A stretch of DNA of 64,000 nucleotides from Sphingobacterium kitahiroshimense (lineage in GTDB: Bacteria; Bacteroidota; Bacteroidia; Sphingobacteriales; Sphingobacteriaceae), in the NCBI RefSeq assembly GCF_025961315.1, contig NZ_JAOQNK010000001.1, positions 3,224,001-3,288,000 on the forward strand, read 5' to 3'. The position numbers and the translations under genes were made by a program. Below, one piece after another: positions 37,752-47,484 of the stretch. The notes under the pieces were generated by a model. It made no database searches and had not been told where the DNA came from. It saw only the letters and a list, made by a program, of their open reading frames with translations. The first letter of the stretch is position 1; the number at the start of each line of letters is the position of its first letter.

Positions 37752-39386
37752 TTACGCTAATAATCTCACTGGATTTTCTAATAATGCTTTTAATGTTTGC
37801 AAGAATTGAGCACCAGTAGCACCGTCCACTACACGGTGGTCACAACCTAAAGTCAACTTCATCACATTACCAGGAACAACAGTACCATTCTTAACAACAG
37901 GAACTTGTTGAATTGCACCAACAGATAGAATTGCACCATCCGGAGAGTTGATAATTGATGTGAATTCATCAATACCAAACATACCTAAATTAGAAACTGT
38001 AAATGTTGAACCTTCCCAGTCAGCTGGAGTTAATTTTTTAGTTTTCGCTTTTTGAGCGAAATCTTTAACTTCTGCAGAAATGTGAGATAATGATTTTCCG
38101 TCAGCAAAACGTACAACAGGAACTAATAAGCCATCTTCAACAGCCATTGCAACACCAATATTTGTATGCTCATTAAAACGAATCTTATCACCTTTCCATG
38201 AAGAGTTTACGGCAGGATGCTTTTTCAATGCAACTGCAACTGCTTTTACAACGATATCATTGAAAGAAACTTTTACTGGAGCCACTTCATTGATTTGCGT
38301 ACGAGCAAGCATTGCATTTTCCATGTCGATACTTACCGTTAGGTAAAAATGTGGAGCAGTAAACAAACTTTCACCTAATCGACGTGCAATTGTTTTACGC
38401 ATTTGAGAAACAGCAACTTCTGTATATCTCTCTTCACCTACAAAAGTAGGTAAAGTGATCGCTTTTGTTTCAGTAGCAACTGGCGCAACAGTTGTTGAAG
38501 CAGGAGCAACTTTAGTAGCTGGAACGTAAGATTCAACATCTTTTTTTACAATACGGCCACCATCAGCAGATCCTTTAATCTCATTCAGGTTGATTCCTTT
38601 ATCTTTAGCAATTTTACGTGCTAATGGAGATGCTTTCACTCGAGAATCATCGGCTACATCAGTAGCTTTATTTTCCGTAGTTACATTAGCCTCTACCTTT
38701 GATTCATTTTTTACTTCGGCAGGAGCAGCTTGAGATGTAGGAGCAGCTTTTTGATTTAACAATGGTGTTACATCTGTTCCTGCAGGACCTACAATAGCAA
38801 TAATATCATTTACTTTAGCAGCTTCACCTGCCTCAAGACCTACATATAACAATGTTCCATCAGCATAAGCTGTAACCTCCATCGTCGCTTTATCCGTCTC
38901 TACATCCGCAATAGAATCATCAGATTTGATTGTATCACCAACTTTAAAATTCCATTGCGCAATTACACCTTCTGTCATCGTATCACTTAACAAAGGCATA
39001 GTGATAACTGTAACACCTAAAGACTCCGGTGTTACATTAGACTGAGGAGCTGCTTCAGTCCCAGATGAATTAGAACCTTCTACTTCCTTTTTCTCCGTCA
39101 CTTCTTCAGCCTGAGGAGCGTCATTTAATAATGCTTGAAAATCTTCTCCAGGTTCTCCAAGAATGGCAATAACAGCATCAATAGCAACTGCTTCACCTTC
39201 TTTAGGACCAATATATAAAAGTGTTCCTTCTTGGTATGATTCAAAATCCATCGTCGCTTTATCAGTTTCGATTTCAGCAACTAAATCACCAGAATTAACT
39301 TTATCACCAACTTGTTTGTGCCATTTTGCGATAACCCCTTCGGTCATGGTATCGCTCATTTTCGGCATTCTAACTACTTCAGCCAT
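37752..39386 (-). CDS. pdhC: Pyruvate dehydrogenase E2, dihydrolipoyl acetyltransferase
   Basis: Core enzyme of the pyruvate dehydrogenase complex. 544 aa with two lipoyl domains (lipoylated Lys43 and Lys166, both in ETDKATM), Ala/Pro/Thr-rich linkers, an E3-binding domain (KASPLARKIAKDKGINLNEI, near 250) and the catalytic acetyltransferase domain ending with LGCDHRVVDGATGAQFL, which holds the active His and Asp. Downstream of pdhA by 33 bp. The E1 beta gene is not in this block. Confidence 0.95.
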   Translation of the reverse strand: MAEVVRMPKMSDTMTEGVIAKWHKQVGDKVNSGDLVAEIETDKATMDFESYQEGTLLYIGPKEGEAVAIDAVIAILGEPGEDFQALLNDAPQAEEVTEKKEVEGSNSSGTEAAPQSNVTPESLGVTVITMPLLSDTMTEGVIAQWNFKVGDTIKSDDSIADVETDKATMEVTAYADGTLLYVGLEAGEAAKVNDIIAIVGPAGTDVTPLLNQKAAPTSQAAPAEVKNESKVEANVTTENKATDVADDSRVKASPLARKIAKDKGINLNEIKGSADGGRIVKKDVESYVPATKVAPASTTVAPVATETKAITLPTFVGEERYTEVAVSQMRKTIARRLGESLFTAPHFYLTVSIDMENAMLARTQINEVAPVKVSFNDIVVKAVAVALKKHPAVNSSWKGDKIRFNEHTNIGVAMAVEDGLLVPVVRFADGKSLSHISAEVKDFAQKAKTKKLTPADWEGSTFTVSNLGMFGIDEFTSIINSPDGAILSVGAIQQVPVVKNGTVVPGNVMKLTLGCDHRVVDGATGAQFLQTLKALLENPVRLLA

Positions 39387-39419
39387 TGTATTTTATTTAT
39401 CTAGTTAAAGTAACTTATA

Positions 39420-40415
39420 TTAATCTAATATAAATGGATAATCCTCTTGAACGTACACATCTTTGTACAATTCATCAGCTGTAGGGAAAGGAGATTCTTC
39501 AGCAAATTTCACAGATTCATCTACAATACTTTTCACTTCAGCATCCACTTCAGCAAACCAAGCTTCATCAGCATAATTGTTTTCAACAATAGCATGCTTT
39601 GTCGCCAATAATGGATCACGTCCTTTATATTCTTCTAATTCTTCTTTCGTACGATATTTCGCAGGATCGGACATCGAGTGACCTTTGTAACGGTAGGTAC
39701 GTATTTCCAAGAAAGTAGGTCCTTCCCCAGCACGAGCACGTTGAACAGCTTCATCCATCGCATTGTGTACAGCTACGACATCCATACCATCTACTGGTGC
39801 ACAAGGCATATCAAAACCTAGGCCCATTTTATAAATATCTTGCATATTGGTTGTACGTTGTACGGAAGTACCCATTGCATAACCATTGTTTTCACAAACA
39901 AAAATTACAGGCAATTTCCACAACATGGCCATGTTCAAAGTTTCATTAAAAGCACCTTGACGAACTGCGCCATCACCCATGTAACATACGTTAACATTAT
40001 TTGTACCCAAATATTTTTCAGCAAAAGCGATACCAGCTCCTAATGGAATCTGACCACCAACAATACCATGGCCACCCATCATCTTATGTTCTTTCGAGAA
40101 AAAGTGCATAGATCCACCTTTTCCTTTTGAACAACCTGTTGCTTTTCCAAACATCTCAGCCATACATTCATTCGCTGACACACCTTTTGCTAAAGCATGT
40201 GCGTGATCACGGTAGGCTGTAATTAAAGAATCTTCAGGTTTGATAACAGACATTGTACCTGCTACTACTGCCTCTTGTCCAATGTACAAGTGACAGAAAC
40301 CACGGATTTTTTGTTGTCCATAAAGTTGACCTGTCTTCTCTTCAAACTTACGCATAAGTAGCATAGATCTATACCACTCTAAATATGTCTCTTTTGTTAT
40401 AGGTGTTGAACTCAT
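39420..40415 (-). CDS. pdhA: Pyruvate dehydrogenase E1 alpha subunit
   Basis: Thiamine diphosphate-dependent decarboxylase subunit, 331 aa. The ThDP motif is GDGAVRQGAFNETLNMA...CENN, and the phosphorylation-loop-like region TYRYKGHSMSDPAKYR is typical of E1 alpha. First gene of a two-gene operon with pdhC, so E1 beta must be encoded elsewhere. A TAGATTTG promoter box lies 35 bp upstream. Confidence 0.95.
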   Translation of the reverse strand: MSSTPITKETYLEWYRSMLLMRKFEEKTGQLYGQQKIRGFCHLYIGQEAVVAGTMSVIKPEDSLITAYRDHAHALAKGVSANECMAEMFGKATGCSKGKGGSMHFFSKEHKMMGGHGIVGGQIPLGAGIAFAEKYLGTNNVNVCYMGDGAVRQGAFNETLNMAMLWKLPVIFVCENNGYAMGTSVQRTTNMQDIYKMGLGFDMPCAPVDGMDVVAVHNAMDEAVQRARAGEGPTFLEIRTYRYKGHSMSDPAKYRTKEELEEYKGRDPLLATKHAIVENNYADEAWFAEVDAEVKSIVDESVKFAEESPFPTADELYKDVYVQEDYPFILD

Positions 40416-40449
40416 TTCAAAGTTTTGAATTTCTTACTAATCTTGACTA

Positions 40450-40457
40450 CAAATCTA
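40450..40457 (-). promoter_or_regulatory. Putative -7 box of pdhA
   Basis: Reads TAGATTTG on the minus strand, an exact TAnnTTTG. The -33 region is poor. Confidence 0.4.
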
Positions 40458-40596
40458 ATCAATTTGGGTGATATTTTGGTCAGAAAATCAAATTTTCTTC
40501 TTGTTTTAGACAGTTCTAAGACATTTGATTTAAACGACATAAGAAGATACCCAAATAAATGACTGGCTTAATTTAGTAAATTAAAAAAAGAACAAA

Positions 40597-40636
40597 CAAA
40601 AAAGCCAAAAGACATATTATTCTTTTGGCTTTTTTG
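40597..40636 (-). terminator. Terminator of hisS
   Basis: Perfect 15-bp stem caaaaaagccaaaag / cttttggcttttttg with a 10-nt loop, 20 bp after the hisS stop, with a T-rich tail on the minus strand. Confidence 0.88.
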
Positions 40637-40655
40637 TTTTGTAACAAATATGATT

Positions 40656-42038
40656 TTAGCTCAATTCAACAATCAAACTTGATTCATCTATTTTTCTTTG
40701 ATCACCTGTTTGCATATCTTTCAATGAAAGCTGGCCTGAAGAAACTTCCTCTTCACCAATTAATAAAACAAATGGAATGCCTTTACTGTCGGCATAACTC
40801 ATCTGTTTTTTCAATTTCGCAGCTGTTGGATAAAGCTCGACTGCAATGTTCGCCTTACGTAGGCGATTTAGAAGAGGTAATGTAAAGGACTCGGTTTCTT
40901 TATCAAAGTTCACAATCAAAAGCTTAGTGTAATCTCCCTTAGCCTCAGGATAAAGATTTAATTCTTCTAGAACGTCATAGATACGATCGGCACCGAAAGA
41001 CACACCTACACCGGTCAATCCTTTCAAACCAAACATACCTGTCAAATCATCGTAGCGTCCACCACCACCGATGCTCCCCATAGCGACTTCATTCGTTTTT
41101 ACCTCGAAAATGCAGCCCGTATAATAATTCAACCCACGCGCTAGGGTAATATCAACCTCTACAAATTGGTTTAAAACTTCATTTGAAGAATCCAACTTAG
41201 AAATATAATCAAACGATTCTTCTATTTCTGCTATTCCCTTTAATCCTATTTCCGAATTTGATAATACGTGCTTTAAGGCAGACAATTTCTTTAGATTTGA
41301 TCCCTCTAATAAAATAATTGGACGTAAAATTTCTAAATCCGCTGCTGTAAAACCTCGTTCTAATAGTTCTTTATTTACACCTTCTAAACCGATCTTATCC
41401 AATTTATCGATCGCAACTGTCATATCGACAATAAGTTCCGGCTTGCCAATAATCTCAGCAATACCTGAAAGAATCTTACGGTTGTTAATTTTAATCGTAA
41501 AATCTTGCAGTCCCAAATTTTTCAATGCTTCATGATAGATTAAAATAAACTCAGCTTCATTCAATAGGCTTTCAGAACCCACTACATCTACATCACACTG
41601 ATAGAATTCGCGATAACGACCTCTTTGAGGACGATCAGCGCGCCATACAGGTTGAATTTGAAAACGTTTAAAAGGTAAAGAAATATCATTTTGATGCATG
41701 ACAACATAACGAGCAAACGGTACAGTGAGATCATAACGAAGTGCCTTTTCAGAAATAAGAGAGATTAATTTAGTTGAAGACTTGGATTCAAGTAAATCAT
41801 TGGGCGCTTTACTCAAATAATCTCCAGAATTCAAAATCTTGAAAATTAACTGATCCCCTTCATCACCATACTTTCCCGTAAGTGTCTGCAAATTTTCAAA
41901 AGAAGGAGTTTGAATTTCACTGTAACCATACTTTTTAAAAACACGCTTAAGTGTATTGAAAATATAATTACGTTTAAGCATTTCGGCAGGTGAAAAATCA
42001 CGTGTGCCTTTTGCTAAAGAAGGTTTTACTGTTGCCAT
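40656..42038 (-). CDS. hisS: Histidyl-tRNA synthetase
   Basis: Class II aminoacyl-tRNA synthetase charging tRNA-His, 460 aa. It begins with AKGTRDFSPAEMLKRNYIF; motif 2 region is PQRGRYREFYQCDVDVVG; the histidine-binding peptides are ARGLNYYTGCIFEV and GGGRYDDLTGMFG; the C-terminal anticodon-binding domain starts near 360. RYDLTVPFARYV is also diagnostic. Confidence 0.96.
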   Translation of the reverse strand: MATVKPSLAKGTRDFSPAEMLKRNYIFNTLKRVFKKYGYSEIQTPSFENLQTLTGKYGDEGDQLIFKILNSGDYLSKAPNDLLESKSSTKLISLISEKALRYDLTVPFARYVVMHQNDISLPFKRFQIQPVWRADRPQRGRYREFYQCDVDVVGSESLLNEAEFILIYHEALKNLGLQDFTIKINNRKILSGIAEIIGKPELIVDMTVAIDKLDKIGLEGVNKELLERGFTAADLEILRPIILLEGSNLKKLSALKHVLSNSEIGLKGIAEIEESFDYISKLDSSNEVLNQFVEVDITLARGLNYYTGCIFEVKTNEVAMGSIGGGGRYDDLTGMFGLKGLTGVGVSFGADRIYDVLEELNLYPEAKGDYTKLLIVNFDKETESFTLPLLNRLRKANIAVELYPTAAKLKKQMSYADSKGIPFVLLIGEEEVSSGQLSLKDMQTGDQRKIDESSLIVELS

Positions 42039-42090
42039 TTGGCAAAGTTAATATTTAAGAAGGATTTATTGGAACTTAGAAGAAAAAAGC

Positions 42091-42831
42091 TTAGTCAAGC
42101 TCTAAAATTTTCAAATACTCACAAGCTTTTTCTGCAGCTGTTTTTTCAGCGCTTTTTTTATTGAAATCTTGTCCTAGGCCACAAACTTCACCTTGTACAA
42201 CTGCTTCAATAGAAAACATTTTATTCGATTCACCAGGAGGATTATCAATTTGATTGAATACAACCTCTTTACCATTATGCTGGCACCATTCGATCAAACG
42301 ACTTTTAAAATTAGTTTCCGTTTGTTCCAATAAGTGAATATCTACATGTGGTTTAATAATACGGTTTAATAGAAAATTTTTAGTAAACACATACCCTTTG
42401 TCCAAATATACGGCACCGATAAGTGCTTCAAAAGCATCACCTAGCAAAGAGCCTTGTTTATTGGGAAAGCTAATCATTCTCGCGTCAAACTGAATAAGCT
42501 CATTTAATCCGAGCTTCCGAGAAAGTTGATTAAGATGTACACGACTGACAATTTTAGATCTCATTTCAGTCAAAAAGCCTTCGTCTTTATAAGGGTATTT
42601 TTTAAATAGTAGTTCAGCAACCACTGAACCTAAAATAGCATCTCCCAAAAATTCCAATCTTTCGTTGCTATTTTTGGAACCTTCCTTGATCACAACAGCT
42701 ACAGACTTATGCCTAAAAGCCATTTGATAAAGTCGTATGTTTCCAGGGACAAAACCTAACAGGTTCTTGAGCTTTCTAACATAAGCTTTGTCAGCAGAAA
42801 AATATAATTTATAAATCCTTGAAAAAGGCAT
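42091..42831 (-). CDS. rnc: Ribonuclease III
   Basis: Cleaves double-stranded RNA in rRNA and mRNA maturation. The 246-aa protein has the RNase III signature NERLEFLGDAILGSVV, the second acidic cluster LGDAFEALIGAVYLDKG, and a C-terminal double-stranded RNA-binding domain (FKSRLIEWCQ to KKSAEKTAAEKACEYL). Lies between fabF and hisS, with the fabF terminator just upstream, so it may have its own promoter or depend on read-through. Confidence 0.95.
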   Translation of the reverse strand: MPFSRIYKLYFSADKAYVRKLKNLLGFVPGNIRLYQMAFRHKSVAVVIKEGSKNSNERLEFLGDAILGSVVAELLFKKYPYKDEGFLTEMRSKIVSRVHLNQLSRKLGLNELIQFDARMISFPNKQGSLLGDAFEALIGAVYLDKGYVFTKNFLLNRIIKPHVDIHLLEQTETNFKSRLIEWCQHNGKEVVFNQIDNPPGESNKMFSIEAVVQGEVCGLGQDFNKKSAEKTAAEKACEYLKILELD

Positions 42832-42840
42832 CTTAGTCTA

Positions 42841-42873
42841 AAAAAGGGACAACAGGTATAAAGCACCTGTTGT
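42841..42873 (-). terminator. Terminator of acpP-fabF
   Basis: 9-bp stem acaacaggt / acctgttgt with a 7-nt loop, followed on the minus strand by gtccc and six Ts. It lies between fabF and rnc, only 10 bp before the rnc start. Confidence 0.75.
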
Positions 42874-42908
42874 ATCCCAATTATTTTAATAACTTAAATA
42901 AAGTAATA

Positions 42909-44162
42909 TTAAGCTTTGTATTTCTTCACAACAATAGTTGCGTTATGACCACCAAAACCAAAAGTATTACTCATTGCAGCATTTACAATACGCTTTTGAG
43001 CTTTATTAAATGTGAAATTTAATCTGTTATCCAATTCCGGATCATCTGTAAAATGATTAATAGTAGGTGGTACTATATCATTTTGAACAGCTAAAATAGA
43101 AGCAATAGTTTCAATCGCACCAGCAGCACCTAAAAGGTGTCCTGTCATTGATTTTGTCGAACTAATGTTCAATTTATAAGCGTGCTCACCAAATAAATCT
43201 ACAATAGCTTTAGTTTCACTAATATCCCCTACCGGAGTAGAAGTGCCATGCACATTGATATAGTCAATATCTGTGAAATCTAGTTCCGCATCATTAACCG
43301 CCATTGTCATCGCAAGTTTAGCACCTAAGCCCTCTGGATGAGAAGCTGTGATGTGATGTGCATCAGCACTCATACCCCCACCTCCAATTTCAGCATAAAT
43401 TTTAGCACCACGCGCTAATGCGTGTTCTAAACTTTCTAATATGATCGCACCAGACCCTTCACCAGAAACAAAACCATCACGATCCTTATCAAAAGGACGT
43501 GAAGCTGTTTTAGGATCATCATTTCTAGTTGACAATGCATGCATTGCATTAAATCCACCGATTCCAGCTTCATTAATAGTTGCCTCAGATCCACCAGTTA
43601 CGATTACATCAGCTTTACCCATACGGATATAGTTAAAAGCATCAATCATCGCATTGGTTGCCGAAGCACATGCGGAGACAGCCGAAAAGTTAGGTCCACG
43701 AAGTCCGTGACGCATAGAAATATGTCCCGGAGCAATATCGACAAGCATTTTTGGAATGAAGAAAGGATTGAAACGTGGTGTTCCATCCCCTTTTGCGAAA
43801 TTTACAACTTCATCTGTGAAAGTTGTCAATCCCCCAATTCCTGATCCCCAAATAACTCCGATACGATTTGTATCTAAATTTTCAAAAATTAAACCAGCAT
43901 CCTTAATTGCTTCATCAGATGATGCAATAGCATACTGTACAAAAGGATCTACTTTGCGAGCTTCCTTGCGATCCATAAATTCATGTGGATCAAACCCCTT
44001 CACTTCACAAGCGAATTGGGTTTTAAATTTTGACGCATCAAAATGCGTAATGGGAGCAGCACCGCTTACACCATCTAGTAAACTATTCCAATATTCTGAA
44101 ACGGTATTACCAATTGGTGTAAGTGCGCCTAATCCTGTTACTACTACTCTTTTAAGCTCCAT
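42909..44162 (-). CDS. fabF: 3-oxoacyl-ACP synthase II
   Basis: Elongating condensing enzyme of fatty acid synthesis, 417 aa. Active Cys lies in FSAVSACASATNAM, the first His in NVHGTSTPVGD, and the second His in STKSMTGHLLGAAG; the end GFGGHNATIVVKKY is typical. It follows acpP by 27 bp, the common arrangement. Confidence 0.97.
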   Translation of the reverse strand: MELKRVVVTGLGALTPIGNTVSEYWNSLLDGVSGAAPITHFDASKFKTQFACEVKGFDPHEFMDRKEARKVDPFVQYAIASSDEAIKDAGLIFENLDTNRIGVIWGSGIGGLTTFTDEVVNFAKGDGTPRFNPFFIPKMLVDIAPGHISMRHGLRGPNFSAVSACASATNAMIDAFNYIRMGKADVIVTGGSEATINEAGIGGFNAMHALSTRNDDPKTASRPFDKDRDGFVSGEGSGAIILESLEHALARGAKIYAEIGGGGMSADAHHITASHPEGLGAKLAMTMAVNDAELDFTDIDYINVHGTSTPVGDISETKAIVDLFGEHAYKLNISSTKSMTGHLLGAAGAIETIASILAVQNDIVPPTINHFTDDPELDNRLNFTFNKAQKRIVNAAMSNTFGFGGHNATIVVKKYKA

Positions 44163-44189
44163 TTATACGATTTGGCCCAATTAAATTAG

Positions 44190-44426
44190 TTAGTTAACGT
44201 TTTTTTCTAAATAAGTGATTGCTTGTCCCACTGTACCAATAGTTTCAGCTTGGTCATCAGGTATTGCAACGTTGAATTCTTTCTCAAATTCCATGATTAA
44301 CTCTACAGTATCAAGTGAATCTGCACCTAAATCATTAGTGAAAGAAGCTTCTGGTGTTACCTCGTTTTCGTCTACACCTAATTTTTCAACGATAATTGCC
44401 TTTACTCTTGAAGCGATATCTGACAT
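44190..44426 (-). CDS. acpP: Acyl carrier protein
   Basis: Carries acyl chains on a phosphopantetheine attached to the Ser of [19 protein letters not shown]. 78 aa from the Met at 44426 ([18 protein letters not shown]). The upstream Met would add 12 residues not found in the family. Confidence 0.96.
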   Translation of the reverse strand: MSDIASRVKAIIVEKLGVDENEVTPEASFTNDLGADSLDTVELIMEFEKEFNVAIPDDQAETIGTVGQAITYLEKNVN

Positions 44427-44479
44427 GATTTTATAGTTTAATTGTTTAATAAATCTGTGCAAAGAAAAATAAATTTCAT

Positions 44480-44487
44480 CAAATATA
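44480..44487 (-). promoter_or_regulatory. Putative -7 box of acpP-fabF
   Basis: Reads TATATTTG on the minus strand, 54 bp before the acpP start. A TTTG occurs upstream, but at 26 bp, outside the ideal spacing. Confidence 0.4.
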
Positions 44488-44697
44488 AAAATCCATTTGA
44501 TTTTTAGATTGTCAAATTATTTCCCAACCCGGTACAGCTACACCCTTAACTCGCTATAAACTAACCGTATTCAAGTATAACAATAATTCCTAATATGTAC
44601 AAACATAGAGGCAATTAATTGAAATTTTACATTAAATTCACAGCATTTGCATCATTTTTTTGTATTTTCGTCAAGAACACAAGCTTAAATTTTCACT

Positions 44698-45192
44698 TTG
44701 AATAACAAAACGATACTAAAATGGGACCTAGAATTTGATGCCGAATTAGACTTCGTCCTTATTGCCATTTCATCTCCTTTAAAAGATTACCGTCTCTGCC
44801 ATTTTATTAATAAGCTAACGCTCCTAAATTTTGTCAGAGGAAAAGAAGATAAATTTGACCATAATCAAAAGTTAAAGCAAAAAACTTCTGAAGAATTAGA
44901 GTATCATATTGTTTTTGACAATGCTAAAAAATCGAAGCAGCACTTTACTACCTTCTGGTATATAAATACCAAATTTCAAACAGAATATTATTTAATTAAC
45001 AATAAAAGTATCGAAGGTAATTTATTAATACCTGAGCATCCTAATTTCGATTATTTTATAATAATCAAAAATTATATTGATGATGATGACCTGGATCGTA
45101 TAGTAAAAAATATAAACAAAATACCCGAAGTCGTGTTTGTAAAAGAAATATCACCAAAAATATTGAAATCCAAAGAAAATCTGATATTTTAG
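44698..45192 (+). CDS. IPExxxVDY-family protein, TTG start
   Basis: 164-aa protein of the IPExxxVDY family, conserved in Bacteroidota next to pyk; no known function. The family motif is visible as LIPEHPNFDYFIIIK near residue 115 (Phe replaces Val). The frame opens after a stop at 44686 and has no ATG; the only reasonable start is TTG at 44698 (MNNKTILKWDLEFD). Acidic-rich, no signal or membrane helix. A small hairpin follows, then pyk. Confidence 0.8.
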   Translation: MNNKTILKWDLEFDAELDFVLIAISSPLKDYRLCHFINKLTLLNFVRGKEDKFDHNQKLKQKTSEELEYHIVFDNAKKSKQHFTTFWYINTKFQTEYYLINNKSIEGNLLIPEHPNFDYFIIIKNYIDDDDLDRIVKNINKIPEVVFVKEISPKILKSKENLIF

Positions 45193-45240
45193 CAAACTAT
45201 TTAATAGTGTACAAGATACACCCCTTAAATCTAAATTATC

Positions 45241-45261
45241 CTCGTTAGTAAAACGAGTTTT
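45241..45261 (+). terminator. Weak terminator between IPExxxVDY gene and pyk
   Basis: 6-bp stem ctcgtt / aacgag with a 5-nt loop followed by a T-rich stretch. Short, so termination may be partial. Confidence 0.4.
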
Positions 45262-45324
45262 ATAATTTCACAAAAAAAATGAAGTTATATAAAAATAAAA
45301 ATACATAGTAATAAAAAAATTAGA

Positions 45325-46752
45325 ATGGAAAAAGTTCAAAAAAGGACTAAAATTGTTGCAACACTAGGTCCTGCATCTGCTGATAAACAAGTGCTAACAA
45401 ATATGATTGCTAAAGGTGTAGACGTATGTCGTTTAAACTTTTCACACGGTAGTCAAGAAGATCATTTGAAAGTAATTGAAACCATCAATGCGATCAATGA
45501 AGAAACTAATTTTAATGTCGCTATTTTAGCCGATCTACAAGGTCCTAAGATCCGTATCGGAAAAATGAAAGAAGGTGGCGCTATATTAGTAAATGGCTCA
45601 CAAGTTGAAATTACTACACATGAATTAATCGGTGATGAAGAGAGAATTTACATCACTTATGAAAATTTCCCAAATGATGTTGCTGCTAATGAAATCATCT
45701 TATTAGATGATGGCAAATTGCAATTGCGTGTTTTAAACACCAACTATAAAGATACTGTTACTTGTGAGGTTGTACATGGAGGTGTATTAACTTCTCGTAA
45801 AGGTGTTAATTTACCAAACACAAAAGTTTCAATTCCTTCTTTAACAGAAGAAGATCTAGATAATTTAAATTTTGCACTTGACCATGGTGCAGATTGGATT
45901 GCAATGTCATTTGTACGTTCAGCAGAAGATATTTACCAATGTAAAAAAATCATTGCTGAAAAAGGAAGCCACGCACAAGTAATCGCAAAAATCGAAAAAC
46001 CCGAGGCTATCGAAAATATTGATGCTATCATCGAAGCAACTGATGCAATTATGGTTGCACGTGGTGATCTAGGTGTTGAAATGCCAATGGAAGAAGTACC
46101 AGGTTTACAAAAAATCATCGTTCAAAAATGTCGTGATTTATCAAAACCGGTTATCATTGCAACTCAAATGTTAGAAAGTATGATCACAACTCCACGTGCT
46201 ACACGTGCGGAAGTTAATGATGTTGCTAACTCGGTTATTGATGGAGCTGATGCAGTGATGTTAAGCGGAGAAACATCTGTAGGTGAATTTCCTGAAATCG
46301 TTATCGAAACAATGAGTAAAATCATTATCCACGTGGAACAAACATCATATCCATATTATAATGAGAAAGTTAGTGAGATTAGCGATGGAACTAAAATTCC
46401 AGATGCAATTTGTGCGTCTTCGGTATATTTAGCAAAGAAAACAGATGCTGCCGCAATTGCTGTTTTAACATCTTCTGGTGCTACTGCATTTGAAATCGCA
46501 AGTTACAGACCGAACGCTGATATCATGGTTTTTACAGGAACTAAAAAATTGTTACGTCAATTAAGTTTATTATGGGGTGTTAAAACCTTTATTTATGACA
46601 AATTTGACAGTACAGACGGTTCTATTCATGATGTCAATAAATTTATTGTTAAGAATAACTATATCGCTCCGGGTTCGATTGTGATTAACACTGCATCGAC
46701 ACCGTTAATCGAAAAAGGAAAAACGAACACAATTCGTGTTTCCCAATTGTAA
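45325..46752 (+). CDS. pyk: Pyruvate kinase
   Basis: Final step of glycolysis, 475 aa. Conserved parts are KIVATLGPAS, CRLNFSHGSQEDH, LADLQGPKIRIG, the active-site Lys of VIAKIEKPEAIEN, MVARGDLGVEMP and ATQMLESM, plus the C-terminal regulatory domain. A terminator follows. Confidence 0.97.
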   Translation: MEKVQKRTKIVATLGPASADKQVLTNMIAKGVDVCRLNFSHGSQEDHLKVIETINAINEETNFNVAILADLQGPKIRIGKMKEGGAILVNGSQVEITTHELIGDEERIYITYENFPNDVAANEIILLDDGKLQLRVLNTNYKDTVTCEVVHGGVLTSRKGVNLPNTKVSIPSLTEEDLDNLNFALDHGADWIAMSFVRSAEDIYQCKKIIAEKGSHAQVIAKIEKPEAIENIDAIIEATDAIMVARGDLGVEMPMEEVPGLQKIIVQKCRDLSKPVIIATQMLESMITTPRATRAEVNDVANSVIDGADAVMLSGETSVGEFPEIVIETMSKIIIHVEQTSYPYYNEKVSEISDGTKIPDAICASSVYLAKKTDAAAIAVLTSSGATAFEIASYRPNADIMVFTGTKKLLRQLSLLWGVKTFIYDKFDSTDGSIHDVNKFIVKNNYIAPGSIVINTASTPLIEKGKTNTIRVSQL

Positions 46753-46775
46753 TCAGCATAATATTAAAAAAATAG

Positions 46776-46817
46776 AAAAGCGCTTTTCCAAGAATAAATT
46801 GGAGAGCGCTTTTTTTG
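46776..46817 (+). terminator. Terminator of pyk
   Basis: Stem aaaagcgct / agcgctttt with extra pairs around a loop, followed by seven or more Ts. Confidence 0.85.
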
Positions 46818-46975
46818 TTGCAATATATATTTAGAAGTTATTGTTAAAAATGACATAGTTCCCATATACAAAACATTTAAAGCATTTAATAAAAAAAAAT
46901 AACCTGATTTAAGCCGATATTTACTACAGAATCAATTAGCTAAATTGTCTCTACCATATTCCTAAATTAGTAAAT

Positions 46976-47484
46976 ATGTACCTTCGCAATCGTTTATTCT
47001 TGTACATATTATTTTTTATTAGAGTAGTAAAGATGTTACACAGCAGGACAAAGAGCATACCCCTGAAGAGAATATAGAAATTAGCACATTTTACTTTCGC
47101 GTCTCAAACAATCCGTCATTGATAAAAGAACTAACACCATTAAAAGATGGCGAAACCTACTAAGCAACCTTACCCAAATACAGCATACCCAAATTAATAG
47201 CAACCTTTTCAACTACCGCTGAAAAGGAGCTTGTTGATGGACCACAACAACAAGTGAGATTACTGTCAAGGATTTTAAAAATAAAGTAAAGTTCAGCTTT
47301 AAGCTATGAAAATCGGTAAAGATTTAGAGGTACCTTTTTAACAATACTATTATTCCAGTAGGTTTTTTTAACCTTAAATGATGCCTATCAAGGTAGCTAT
47401 GTTCTTACCCAGCAAATCGAAATTAATGAAAACAGGGTTGATATCGGGAATGATGGACACCTACTTGAACTAGACACTTATTGA
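46976..47484 (+). pseudogene. Decayed lipoprotein gene (Ig-like/DUF5018-like surface protein)
   Basis: The frame is broken several times, but fragments read on in order. ATG at 46976 gives a signal-like MYLRNRLFLYILFFI. After a frameshift near 47022, SSKDVTQQDKEHTPEENIEI and FYFRVSNNPSLIKEL run to an in-frame TAA at 47161. The same frame continues ATLPKYSIPKLIATFSTTAEKE, another shift near 47245 gives TSEITVKDFKNKVKFSFK, and later LNDAYQGSYVLTQQIEINEN and VDIGNDGHLLELDTY appear. The N-terminal half resembles Bacteroidota lipoproteins with the pattern NP-L...P-GT-v--L-atFt...G-T--DF--pv. A relic is the best explanation. Confidence 0.55.
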
